Source of the DNA: Bacillota bacterium
GTDB lineage: Bacteria > Bacillota_A > Clostridia > Lachnospirales > Lachnospiraceae
Direction: 5' to 3'
Assembly: GCA_023407175.1 (NCBI GenBank)
Contig: JAEYMU010000025.1
Location: 124,001 to 188,000, forward strand
DNA length: 64,000 bases
Shown here: in pieces, positions 33,802-42,773 of the stretch
How the letters are laid out: each line of letters begins with the position of its first letter
How positions within the stretch are numbered: position 1 is the stretch's first letter
Notes under the pieces: generated by a model
Databases searched by the model: none
Told to the model about the DNA's origin: nothing
The model's input: only the letters and a program-made list of their open reading frames with translations
Made by a program: the position numbers and the translations under genes

Positions 33802-35466
33802 ATGTTAAATTATAAAAGATATCAAAGAAATCCCATTGTGGATTTATCTGACAGGCAGTGGCCGAATAAGCAGATTGAGAAAGCGCCGATCTGGTGCAGT
33901 GTTGATTTAAGAGATGGAAATCAAGCTTTAATTGAACCGATGGTGGTAGATGAAAAGATTGAATTTTTCCAATTATTAGTAAAGCTGGGCTTTAAGGAAA
34001 TCGAGGTTGGTTTTCCTTCCGCTTCACAGATAGAGTTCGATTTTTTAAGACAATTAGTTGACCGTAAATTAATACCGGAGGATGTCACAGTTCAGGTATT
34101 GGTACAATGCAGAGAGCATTTATTAAAGCGGACCTTCGAAGCCCTGGAGGGTGTAAAGAAGGCAGTGGTTCATATCTATAATTCCACCTCCACGCTGCAA
34201 AGAGATGTTGTATTTCATATGAATAAGGATGAAATAAAGCAAATCGCCGTAGAGGGAACTAAGCTGGTGAAGGAATATGCGAAGAGCTTTCCAGGAGAGA
34301 TCGTACTGGAATATTCACCGGAGAGCTTTACTGGTACGGAAGTAGACTATGCTCTTGAGGTGTGTACGGCAGTTCAGGAAATCTGGGAGCCGACACCGGA
34401 GAATAAGGTTATATTCAATCTGCCGGCAACGGTTGAGATGAATACGCCCAATGTTTATGCGGACCAGATTGAGTGGATGAACCGTCATTTTAAGAATAGG
34501 GATTCCATAATCTTAAGTATTCATCCCCACAATGACCGGGGAACCGGAGTTGCGATTGCAGAGCTGGCCTTACTGGCAGGCGCTGACAGGGTGGAAGGAA
34601 CCTTGTTTGGTAATGGTGAAAGAACGGGTAATGTAGATATATTGACCCTGGCATATAATATGTTCTCTCAAGGCATTAATCCCGGGTTGGAGATAGATGG
34701 TATTAATGAAATCATAGAGGCCTATGAGCGCCTTTGCAAGATGAAGGTGCATGAGCGCCATCCTTATGCCGGGAAGCTGGTATTTACCGCTTTCTCAGGA
34801 TCACATCAGGATGCAATCAATAAAGGTGTTAAGGCAATGAAGGAGCGAGGCAGCACGATATGGGCGGTACCCTATCTGCCCATCGATCCGGCGGATATTG
34901 GAAGACAGTACGAGCCGATTGTCCGTATTAACAGCCAGTCCGGTAAGGGCGGCGTGGCCTTTATTATGGAAAATTACTTCGGCTTTAAGCTGCCGAAGGC
35001 GATGCATAAGGAGTTTGCCGATGTAATCCAGACCATGTCGGAGAAGCAGGGCGAGGTTTCCCCGGAGCAGATCATGGCAGAATTCAAGTCCAGATATCTT
35101 GACCGAAAGGAGCCTCTGCGTTTCATCAAATGTAAGGTGGAGGACATTGCGGATAACGAGAAGGCTAATACCAGTGCTATGATTATCTATACCGATAAGG
35201 GAATAGAGAAGAAAATTGAGGCAGTTGGCAACGGACCGCTTGACGCAGCATTAAAGGGACTGCAAAAGGAGCTGGGTATTCGTGTTAAAATTCTGGATTA
35301 TACGGAGCATGCATTAGGCGGAGGAGAAAACGCTCAGGCAGCGTCCTATATTCAGATGCTGGATTTGGATAGCGGAAATACTACCTTTGGAGTGGGTATC
35401 AGCTCCAACATTACAAGAGCTTCCATCCGGGCAATTTTCAGCGCATTGAACAGATTAGGTCTTTGA
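33802..35466 (+). CDS. leuA: 2-isopropylmalate synthase
   Basis: 554 residues from ATG 33802, which has GAGGAGG upstream; an in-frame ATG at 33739 is possible but has no site. TIM-barrel acyltransferase of the long LeuA type (as in mycobacteria): start NPIVDLSDRQWPNK, then SVDLRDGNQALIEPM, the metal-binding HPHNDRGTGVA and GNGERTGNVD, and a C-terminal regulatory domain (about 430-554) ending LGGGENAQAASYIQM. It condenses acetyl-CoA with 2-oxoisovalerate in the first step of leucine synthesis and is normally feedback-inhibited by leucine. It stands alone with its own promoter and terminator. Confidence 0.95.
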   Translation: MLNYKRYQRNPIVDLSDRQWPNKQIEKAPIWCSVDLRDGNQALIEPMVVDEKIEFFQLLVKLGFKEIEVGFPSASQIEFDFLRQLVDRKLIPEDVTVQVLVQCREHLLKRTFEALEGVKKAVVHIYNSTSTLQRDVVFHMNKDEIKQIAVEGTKLVKEYAKSFPGEIVLEYSPESFTGTEVDYALEVCTAVQEIWEPTPENKVIFNLPATVEMNTPNVYADQIEWMNRHFKNRDSIILSIHPHNDRGTGVAIAELALLAGADRVEGTLFGNGERTGNVDILTLAYNMFSQGINPGLEIDGINEIIEAYERLCKMKVHERHPYAGKLVFTAFSGSHQDAINKGVKAMKERGSTIWAVPYLPIDPADIGRQYEPIVRINSQSGKGGVAFIMENYFGFKLPKAMHKEFADVIQTMSEKQGEVSPEQIMAEFKSRYLDRKEPLRFIKCKVEDIADNEKANTSAMIIYTDKGIEKKIEAVGNGPLDAALKGLQKELGIRVKILDYTEHALGGGENAQAASYIQMLDLDSGNTTFGVGISSNITRASIRAIFSALNRLGL

Positions 35467-35481
35467 TAAACTTTATATTAT

Positions 35482-35518
35482 GCTGCTGGATAATATTATA
35501 TTGTTCAGCAGCTTTTAT
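35482..35518 (+). terminator. leuA terminator
   Basis: GCTGCTG pairs with CAGCAGC across an AT-rich inner region, followed by TTTTATT. Confidence 0.75.
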
Positions 35519-35613
35519 TGCTATGGAAATTTCATGCCGCCTTTTGGTTATTTATAGTGGTGGTGATACGCATGAGAGGGTATATATAGGAAAATGGGTT
35601 TGAGGAGAGACAC

Positions 35614-36648
35614 ATGGGAGAGGAAGCGAAAGTAACAAAAGCGGCAGCACCAAAGGATTCCAGAGATTATCTATTGGATAACTTAAGGGCGGTCTTCATT
35701 ATTCTGGTGGTTTGGGGGCATCTTCTTACGGCTATGAAAAGTGACTACACCAGCCTGCGCAGTATCTACATTTTTATTTTCTTTTTTCATATGCCGGCAA
35801 TGGCATTTATATCGGGTTATTTTTCGAAGAACTTGGAAAAAATAAGGAGTAGTGCATTTGTTACAATTCTTTTGCCCTACCTTATTTTAAATGTCTTGAA
35901 TTATTTATACCGGTTAGTGGTTGTTTATGATGGTTATACGGGCTACCGTTTCTTTAAGCCCTATTGGGGACTGTGGTATTTGCTGGTCTTGTTTTTATGG
36001 AAATTCTTTTTAAAGGATTTGATCAGAATACGGTTCCTGCTTCCAATTAGCTTTGTGATTGCCTTATTTAGCGGTTTTAGCAAGGAATTTTCGGAATATA
36101 TGGCACTTGGCAGAGCGATATGCTTTCTGCCCTTCTTTCTGCTTGGCTATTACTGTACGGCAGGGCATATTGAGAAAATCCGTAAGCTGCCAAAGCTGCT
36201 TGGCGCCGGGGTTGTAGCCCTTGTTGCAGCCCTGTCGGTTTACCTGGCTTATCAAAGCGGGTTTGCGACAGAGGTACTTTACCTTCGTAAGTACTACCCT
36301 CAGAATGCGGAGATAAAGGGAATGCTGTACCGTGTTTTAGTTTATGTCGTAGCAATTGCTATGATTTTTGCAATTACCAACCTGGTGACGGCGAGAAAAA
36401 ACCTTCTATCTCTGGTTGGGCAGAATACCATGACGGTATATATACTGCATTTATTTACCATACCGCTTTTGGAGAAAATGGGGTTATTCAAAAACCAACC
36501 CTGGCTCTATCTGGCGTATTCCATCCTGATGGCGCTTCTAATTACCTATATCTATTCCTTACCCGTGGTGAAGAAGGGCTATGACGGGATTATGAATCTG
36601 TTAACAGGATTGATATTAAAAAAAGATGGAATAAATAAATTATCATAA
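35614..36648 (+). CDS. Acyltransferase family 3 membrane protein
   Basis: 344 residues with about ten membrane helices. The start (SRDYLLDNLRAVFIILVVWGH) carries the conserved NLRA...WGH pattern of O-acyltransferases of the OafA/NodX/WecH type; HMPAMAFISGYFSK is also usual. It would transfer acetyl or another acyl group to a sugar or polyol of a surface polymer on the membrane. GAGGAG lies upstream. It opens the teichoic-acid-like cluster, so decoration of that polymer is the likely role, although it has its own spacing (243 bp) from the next gene. Confidence 0.85.
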   Translation: MGEEAKVTKAAAPKDSRDYLLDNLRAVFIILVVWGHLLTAMKSDYTSLRSIYIFIFFFHMPAMAFISGYFSKNLEKIRSSAFVTILLPYLILNVLNYLYRLVVVYDGYTGYRFFKPYWGLWYLLVLFLWKFFLKDLIRIRFLLPISFVIALFSGFSKEFSEYMALGRAICFLPFFLLGYYCTAGHIEKIRKLPKLLGAGVVALVAALSVYLAYQSGFATEVLYLRKYYPQNAEIKGMLYRVLVYVVAIAMIFAITNLVTARKNLLSLVGQNTMTVYILHLFTIPLLEKMGLFKNQPWLYLAYSILMALLITYIYSLPVVKKGYDGIMNLLTGLILKKDGINKLS

Positions 36649-36694
36649 TTACTTTTTAAAGAAAGCACTTATTTTCGTACAAAAGCTGCCAAAC

Positions 36695-36723
36695 TTGACG
36701 AAATATATGGCAAATGCTATAAT
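36695..36723 (+). promoter_or_regulatory. Sigma-A promoter of wall-polymer genes
   Basis: TTGACG (36695-36700), exact 17-bp spacer, TATAAT (36718-36723). An inverted repeat ATGACAG/CTGTCAT (about 36726-36757) lies at the start of the transcript and could be an operator or leader hairpin. The leader to the start at 36892 is about 160 nt. Confidence 0.75.
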
Positions 36724-36891
36724 TCATGACAGTAAAGCGGGAAATAATGGCTGTCATCATAAGCCCATTGCGGAGAGGATTGTATTTACCTGTAGTAGTT
36801 TTTACGATTACAAGGTTACATGATAACAGGCGGTGTCAGGTCAGCACTATGCTGTATAATGCATTGCCTATGAATGCTTGGAGGACAGAAT

Positions 36892-39312
36892 ATGAAAACC
36901 AGTGTAATTATTCCTTATCATAAAGGAGAGGCTTTTCTTAAGGATTGTTTGGACAGCCTTAGAGAGCAGACCGGACAGGATATGGAAATATTACTTATTT
37001 GCGATCATGCGGATGATAAGGATTTAGAATGCCTGGCTGACTATGGAGACGATTTATCCATACAGGTCTGGCGGCTGACGGATAAAACAGGGGTTGCGGC
37101 AGCCAGAAACTTAGGTCTGGATAAGGCAACGGGGGATTATGTATATTTTCTGGACAGTGATGATTATTTATATGGAAATACGATAGAAAATCTGGTCTTT
37201 TCGGCTTTAGACCGGGATGATGATATTATCTATGGCCGGATGAAGCCGACCTGGTTCGGACGCAGCGTCTACCTGGTTCGGACGCAGCAGGAATCGGAAG
37301 AAGCAGAAAAGGAAGGCGAGGACAATGAAACAGTTCTTGCCGAGCTGAATGTAGGAGATCAGGACAGCGGAAAACGGACTACCTTTGAGAATAATACCGA
37401 GGAGGAGCTAAGCGGGGAGGAAAATTCCGAAGAAGAGGACAAGGACGAGCTTTCAGAGGATCATACCGGCAGTGATACCGGAGAGGATACGGAGGAAGAA
37501 CAGGCACAGGAGGAGGAGCTGACACCAGAGGAACAGATTGCCCTGGAGCAATACCAGCTGGAAGCACGCCGGAAGCAGGCCTACCGCAATCTGGTGGGTA
37601 AGAAGAAGGAAATTCGCAGTATTACGGTATTGAATATATTGTTTAAACGAAGCTTCCTGGAGGAGAACAAAATACGTTTTCCGGAAAACCTGAAATACAT
37701 GTCCGATATACCCTTCTTATTGGAGGCTCTATCAAAGACGGATAAATTCAAAAAGCGTCTGTCGGCAAAGTATGTTAAGAGAAGGCATAATGATTCTATC
37801 AATCTTCCTTCTTTGTCCCAGATAAAGGACCCCAACCGTTTTAATGAAATGATTACCTCCTACTATGAGACCACGGGAAGAATTCCTGCGGATTCCCAGC
37901 TTAGGGAAATATACGACAAAAAATATATCTCCTATTATGCCAAAACCTTTGCACCCAGGCTGAAACGTAGCCTGAACGATATCTGGCGGGAGGATAATTT
38001 TTTGCTTATGAGTGACGTCATAGGCAGCATGAATAAGGAATTATTAAGTTCATTGAAGGGATACAAGAAACGCATTATCAAAGCCTTAATCCGCAAGGAT
38101 GTGAAAAAATCCCTTCAGCTGGTGAAAACCCATCTGGCTATAAGAAAGCTGAAACGGATCCTTAAAAACAAAAAGGCATTTGCCAAGTTCTTATATGAGC
38201 ATACCTTTATCAAGAAACCCCTTCTGGATAATTGTATTCTGTTTGAAAGCTTTTTTGGTAAAAATTATTCGGACAGTCCGAAATATATTTATGAATATCT
38301 GGCTAAAAATTACTCGGATCAGTACAAATTCGTATGGGTAATTGACAAGAAGAATACCCAGATACCTTATCGGCATAAGAAAATCAGACGGTTTGGCATA
38401 CAATATGCCTATTATCTGGCCAGAAGTAAATATTTTGTGTTCAATGGAAGACAGCCGGAATGGGTTAAGAAGAGGGAGGGCAATATCTTCCTTCAAACCT
38501 GGCATGGTACGCCGCTGAAAAAACTGGTTTTTGACCTGGATGATATCAACTCGGCTTCTCCAAAGTATAAGCAGCAGGTTTACAGGCAGCAGAAGGTATG
38601 GGATTATCTGATTGCTCCGAATGCTTTCAGCTCCGAGACCTTTCGAAGATGCTTTATGTTTGAGAATACCATGCTGGAGACCGGTTATCCGAGAAATGAC
38701 ATCCTCCATGCTCCGAACCGTGATGAAATAGCGGCTAAGATCAAGAAGAAGCTTGACCTGCCGTCTGATAAGAAGGTCATTCTGTATGCTCCAACCTGGC
38801 GGGACGATGAATATTATGCCATAGGCCAGTATAAATTTGAGCTGCATATGAATTTAAATATGATGAGGGAACAGCTGGGACAGGATTATATTGTGCTGCT
38901 CCGCACCCATTATTTTATTGCAGATTCGTTGGATGTCAGCGAGCTTCTGGGCTTTGCCTATAATATGAGCCGGTATGATGATATCTCAGAGCTGTATCTT
39001 ATATCGGATATTTTAATAACGGACTACTCCTCGGTATTCTTTGATTACGCTAACCTAAGGCGTCCTATGCTGTTCTTCACCTATGATTTGGAAAAATACA
39101 GGGATGTATTGAGGGGCTTTTATTTTGATATTGAAAAAGAAGTACCGGGCCCGCTGCTTTTTACAACAGAGGAAATTGTCGAAGCTGTACGAAATATTGA
39201 TCGGATTTCTAGAGATTATAGCCAAAGATATGAGGAATTCTACCATAGATTTTGTGAATGGGAAGATGGACATGCTGCTGAAAAAGTGGTAAAATCAGTC
39301 TTTGTACGATAA
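36892..39312 (+). CDS. GT2 glycosyltransferase fused to CDP-glycerol glycerophosphotransferase
   Basis: 806 residues from ATG 36892 (TTGGAGG upstream). Residues 1-105 are a GT-A family 2 domain (SVIIPYHKGEAFLKDCLDSL; YFLDSDDYLY). Residues about 142-225 form an extremely acidic, probably disordered insert. Residues about 430-805 are a TagB/TagF-type glycerophosphotransferase (LQTWHGTPLKKL, LYAPTWRDDEYY, ITDYSSVFFDY). The protein would build a glycerol-phosphate polymer and add a sugar, working at the inner membrane face without clear membrane helices. GT2 plus TagF fusions are known; the acidic insert is less usual. Confidence 0.9.
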   Translation: MKTSVIIPYHKGEAFLKDCLDSLREQTGQDMEILLICDHADDKDLECLADYGDDLSIQVWRLTDKTGVAAARNLGLDKATGDYVYFLDSDDYLYGNTIENLVFSALDRDDDIIYGRMKPTWFGRSVYLVRTQQESEEAEKEGEDNETVLAELNVGDQDSGKRTTFENNTEEELSGEENSEEEDKDELSEDHTGSDTGEDTEEEQAQEEELTPEEQIALEQYQLEARRKQAYRNLVGKKKEIRSITVLNILFKRSFLEENKIRFPENLKYMSDIPFLLEALSKTDKFKKRLSAKYVKRRHNDSINLPSLSQIKDPNRFNEMITSYYETTGRIPADSQLREIYDKKYISYYAKTFAPRLKRSLNDIWREDNFLLMSDVIGSMNKELLSSLKGYKKRIIKALIRKDVKKSLQLVKTHLAIRKLKRILKNKKAFAKFLYEHTFIKKPLLDNCILFESFFGKNYSDSPKYIYEYLAKNYSDQYKFVWVIDKKNTQIPYRHKKIRRFGIQYAYYLARSKYFVFNGRQPEWVKKREGNIFLQTWHGTPLKKLVFDLDDINSASPKYKQQVYRQQKVWDYLIAPNAFSSETFRRCFMFENTMLETGYPRNDILHAPNRDEIAAKIKKKLDLPSDKKVILYAPTWRDDEYYAIGQYKFELHMNLNMMREQLGQDYIVLLRTHYFIADSLDVSELLGFAYNMSRYDDISELYLISDILITDYSSVFFDYANLRRPMLFFTYDLEKYRDVLRGFYFDIEKEVPGPLLFTTEEIVEAVRNIDRISRDYSQRYEEFYHRFCEWEDGHAAEKVVKSVFVR

Positions 39313-39338
39313 CGCATCGGTATATCACGGAGGTAAGT

Positions 39339-40118
39339 GTGAACAGGGTTTTAAAGAATTTTGACAAGTACCGCTTTCTGTTGGGAGAGCTGGTTAAGAA
39401 GGATATTAAGCTTAAGTATAGGAGATCGTATCTCGGGATATTCTGGACCTTATTAGAACCATTGCTTACCACTGTGGTTTTAACGTTCGTTTTCTCCGAC
39501 TGGTACGGCAGAGGGGATGAAGCCTTCCCGGTATATATATTGACCGGAAGGCTGCTTTACGCGTTTTTTGCAAATTCCACCAAGGCGGCGATGAAGTCTA
39601 TCCGCAGCAACAGTGCGATGATTAAGAAAGTATATGTTCCAAAATATATTTACCCCCTGTCCTCCATATTATCAAATTTTGCTACGTTTTTAATTTCATT
39701 GATTATTCTGGTTTTAGCCATGGTTGCTTTAAAAGTGGGGGTTACGGTATATATTTTTCAAATCTTTGTACCCTTGTTTTTGGCGTTGGTTTTATCCATG
39801 GGTGTTGGAATGATACTGGCGACGATGGCAGTATTTTTCAGGGATTTGGAGTATTTGTGGAGCGTTATTTTAATGTTGATTATGTACGCTTCCGCTATAT
39901 TTTATGATATTAACAGCAAAAATTTTGTGGATAAGGCACCGATTTTAAAAATAGCCAATCCCCTGTTTGACATTATCTCCAATTTCAGAGATGCGGTTTT
40001 TGGAAGGCCCCTGGGCCTGGAGGAGCTGTTGATTGCTTCTGTTTATAGCTTTGGCACACTGATCGTCGGTATTATACTGTTTTACCGCAAGCAGGATCAG
40101 TTTATTCTGAATATTTAA
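39339..40118 (+). CDS. tagG: Wall-polymer ABC exporter permease (TagG type)
   Basis: 259 residues, GTG start with GGAGG five bases upstream. ABC-2 type permease with an amphipathic start and the YRRSYLGIFWTLLEPLLTT signature of polysaccharide/teichoic-acid exporters, then five or six helices. With the ATPase at 40199 it would flip the lipid-linked polymer outward. It lies 26 bp behind the glycerophosphotransferase gene. Confidence 0.9.
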   Translation: MNRVLKNFDKYRFLLGELVKKDIKLKYRRSYLGIFWTLLEPLLTTVVLTFVFSDWYGRGDEAFPVYILTGRLLYAFFANSTKAAMKSIRSNSAMIKKVYVPKYIYPLSSILSNFATFLISLIILVLAMVALKVGVTVYIFQIFVPLFLALVLSMGVGMILATMAVFFRDLEYLWSVILMLIMYASAIFYDINSKNFVDKAPILKIANPLFDIISNFRDAVFGRPLGLEELLIASVYSFGTLIVGIILFYRKQDQFILNI

Positions 40119-40198
40119 TGTATTTGTGATTAAAAGCAATTCAAGTATGTTGTATCTGGAAATATTTATCTGGCTTCAGGGCTGGATCGGAGGATTTT

Positions 40199-40942
40199 GT
40201 GGAAGATAAGGTGTTAGTCGTTGATAACGTCAGCATGAAATTCAACCTGATGGAGAAAAAAGTAGATAATTTAAAAGAGTACTTTATAAAAATGATAAAG
40301 AATGAGCTGAGATATCAGGAATTCTGGGCTTTGCAGGGGATTTCTTTTTCTCTGGGCCGTGGGGACAGGCTTGGTATTCTGGGACTGAACGGAGCGGGTA
40401 AAAGTACCCTGCTTAAGATCATTGCCGGGGTACTTAAGGCAACCGAAGGCAAGGTAACGATGAAGGGCAAGGTGGTTCCTTTGCTGGAGCTGGGGGCCGG
40501 TTTTGATCCCCAATATACCGGTTCTGAAAATATCTATCTGTACGGCGCGGTACTGGGCTACCCAAAGGATTTTATCAGGGAAAAATATAATGAGATTGTA
40601 GAATTCTCCGAGCTGGGGGATTTTATTAATGTGCCCGTAAAGAATTATTCCTCAGGTATGAAGGCGCGTCTGGGCTTTTCGATTGCGACGATTGTTGAGC
40701 CTGATATTCTGATTTTGGATGAGGTACTCTCAGTTGGAGATGCCAAGTTTAAGAAAAAAAGTGAGAAAAAGATAAAGGCAATGTTTGACAACGGTGTTAC
40801 CGTATTATTCGTATCCCACTCGTTGGAGCAGGTAAACCGGTTATGTAACCGAGCCATTTTATTAGAGAAGGGGAAGCTGATTGCCAAGGGCAGTATAAAG
40901 AAGGTAAGTGCCATTTATGAAGCGAAAATCAATGAGAATTAG
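40199..40942 (+). CDS. tagH: Wall-polymer ABC exporter ATPase (TagH type)
   Basis: 247 residues, GTG start behind CGGAGG. Walker A GLNGAGKSTLLK, signature YSSGMKARLGFS, Walker B ILILDEVLSVGD, and the KVVPLLELGAGFDPQYTG insert typical of O-antigen/teichoic-acid exporter ATPases. It has no C-terminal carbohydrate-binding extension, so substrate choice likely rests with the permease. It energises the TagG-like protein encoded just before. Confidence 0.93.
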   Translation: MEDKVLVVDNVSMKFNLMEKKVDNLKEYFIKMIKNELRYQEFWALQGISFSLGRGDRLGILGLNGAGKSTLLKIIAGVLKATEGKVTMKGKVVPLLELGAGFDPQYTGSENIYLYGAVLGYPKDFIREKYNEIVEFSELGDFINVPVKNYSSGMKARLGFSIATIVEPDILILDEVLSVGDAKFKKKSEKKIKAMFDNGVTVLFVSHSLEQVNRLCNRAILLEKGKLIAKGSIKKVSAIYEAKINEN

Positions 40943-40989
40943 GTTATTACAAGGATAAACCATAATGAATGGATAAAGGAGACGAAATT

Positions 40990-41394
40990 ATGAAAAAGGT
41001 GATTACGTACGGAACCTATGATTTACTGCATGTCGGTCACATCAATTTGCTAAGGAGGGCGAAGGAGCTGGGTGATTATCTGCTGGTGGTGCTTTCCTCC
41101 GATGAGTTCAATGCGGTAAAGCACAAGACGGCCTACCACTGCTATGAAGACAGGAAGCTGATCCTGGAGGCGATTAAGTATGTGGATGAGGTTATCCCGG
41201 AGTATAACTGGGAGCAGAAGATAGCCGATGTTGTTGATAATCATGTGGATGTCTTTGTCATGGGGGATGACTGGAAGGGACAGTTTGATTTTCTTAAGGA
41301 GTACTGTGAGGTGGTTTATCTTCCCAGAACGGAAGGTATCTCAACAACAAAAATTAAAAAGGATTTAAATCTGGGATTAAAGAATCCGAACTAA
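40990..41394 (+). CDS. tagD: Glycerol-3-phosphate cytidylyltransferase
   Basis: 134 residues from ATG 40990 (AAAGGAG upstream). Nucleotidyltransferase with GTYDLLHVGHINLLRRA (HxGH motif) and RTEGISTTKIK at the end. It makes CDP-glycerol from CTP and glycerol-3-phosphate, the donor for all three glycerophosphotransferases of this cluster. Its presence shows that the polymer contains glycerol phosphate. Confidence 0.95.
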   Translation: MKKVITYGTYDLLHVGHINLLRRAKELGDYLLVVLSSDEFNAVKHKTAYHCYEDRKLILEAIKYVDEVIPEYNWEQKIADVVDNHVDVFVMGDDWKGQFDFLKEYCEVVYLPRTEGISTTKIKKDLNLGLKNPN

Positions 41395-41446
41395 AAGGCC
41401 GGGAGGCTATATCAGTTTATATAACATACGCAGGAGTGGGGAAAGT

Positions 41447-42685
41447 ATGAGACTGTTGTCAGAGAATTTGAGGAAAGTCAAGAAGAGATTTAATAAAAAA
41501 TATATGAAAAAGCTTAAGAAAAGAATAAAGCCGATCATCTTCAAAATGTACAGACTGGGTGTAAGATTAGCACCAATGGATAAAAAGATTATCATGTTCG
41601 AAAGTAATCTTGGCAGGAATTATACAGGCAGTCCGAAGGCCATTTACGAAGAGCTGGTAAGGCAGGGACTGGATAAAAAATATAAATGCTATTATATTCT
41701 TGAGAATCCAAAAATTCAGATTCCCGGCTCAGGAAAGACAGTAAAGCGAAATCGTTTGAAATACTTCTTATTGTTTATGAAGGCAGGTATCTGGGTATGC
41801 GATACAAGGCTTCCCAGATATATCGTAAAAAAAACAGGCGGCACCTATATACAGACCTGGCATGGAACCCCGCTGAAAAAGCTGGCCCTTGATATGGATA
41901 CGGTATACATGGCAGGAGAAAAGGGAATTGATAATTACAAGAAGAATTTTCTGGAGAATACACAGACCTGGGATTATCTCATCTCCCAGAACCATTTTTC
42001 CACAGAGATTTTCCGACGGTGCTTTGCCTTCGATAAGGAAATGCTTGAGATAGGCTACCCGAGAAATGATGTTCTGTTTGCTAAAAACAATGAGAAGGAT
42101 ATTATGGATTTAAAGGTACAGCTTGGAATTCCCCTGGATAAGAAGGTTATCCTATATGCTCCTACCTGGCGTGATAATGAATTCTATGGAAAAGGTCATT
42201 ATAAATTCAACCGTGCCATGGACTTTGACCTGATGCAGGAACAGTTAAGGGATGAGTATGTTATGATTGTAAAATATCATTATCTGGTAATGGATAAGGT
42301 GGATTGGACCCCTTATCAGGGCTTTATTTATTCCTGCAATTTAAAATACGATATTGCCGATCTTTATCTGGTGGCAGATTTACTGATTACCGACTATTCC
42401 TCTGTTATGTTTGATTACAGCCTGCTGAAAAGACCCATGTTCTTCTTCTGCTACGATCTGGAGGAATACAGGGATACCCTGCGCGGCTTCTATTTTGATT
42501 TCCTGGAAGAGGCTCCGGGACCGGTGACCCTTACAACACAGGAGCTGATCAGTGCGATTAGAAATTACGAGCCTGAGCAGTTTGCCATGAAGCAGGAGGC
42601 TTTCTACTGCAAATTTAATCATGCGGATGACGGAAGGGCTTCTGAAAATGTGGTAAAATTAATTCAGCAAATTGCTGAAGCATAA
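41447..42685 (+). CDS. CDP-glycerol glycerophosphotransferase
   Basis: 412 residues. A basic N-terminus (LRKVKKRFNKKYMKKLKKR) suits membrane contact. The TagF-type domain shows SNLGRNYTGSPKAIYEEL, IQTWHGTPLKKLALDMD, LYAPTWRDNEFY and ITDYSSVMFDYSLLKRPM. It closely parallels the C-terminal half of the protein at 36892, which suggests duplication within the cluster. It transfers glycerol-phosphate units onto a lipid-linked acceptor. Which of the three enzymes primes and which polymerises cannot be read off. Confidence 0.92.
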   Translation: MRLLSENLRKVKKRFNKKYMKKLKKRIKPIIFKMYRLGVRLAPMDKKIIMFESNLGRNYTGSPKAIYEELVRQGLDKKYKCYYILENPKIQIPGSGKTVKRNRLKYFLLFMKAGIWVCDTRLPRYIVKKTGGTYIQTWHGTPLKKLALDMDTVYMAGEKGIDNYKKNFLENTQTWDYLISQNHFSTEIFRRCFAFDKEMLEIGYPRNDVLFAKNNEKDIMDLKVQLGIPLDKKVILYAPTWRDNEFYGKGHYKFNRAMDFDLMQEQLRDEYVMIVKYHYLVMDKVDWTPYQGFIYSCNLKYDIADLYLVADLLITDYSSVMFDYSLLKRPMFFFCYDLEEYRDTLRGFYFDFLEEAPGPVTLTTQELISAIRNYEPEQFAMKQEAFYCKFNHADDGRASENVVKLIQQIAEA

Positions 42686-42747
42686 GAAAGAATACTTATT
42701 AACATTCAGGAGAGGCCACTTAAGTGGCTTTTTCTGAATAAAGCATA

Positions 42748-42773
42748 TTACCGTAAGACCGGTAAATGGAGAT
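42748..42773 (+). promoter_or_regulatory. Short hairpin-SD leader, possibly related element
   Basis: TTACCG (42748-42753) pairs with CGGTAA (42760-42765), followed at once by ATGGAGAT and the ATG. The layout resembles the elements at 27100, 31127 and 46493 but lacks the CCCAAATTTACGGG core, so relation is uncertain. Confidence 0.3.
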
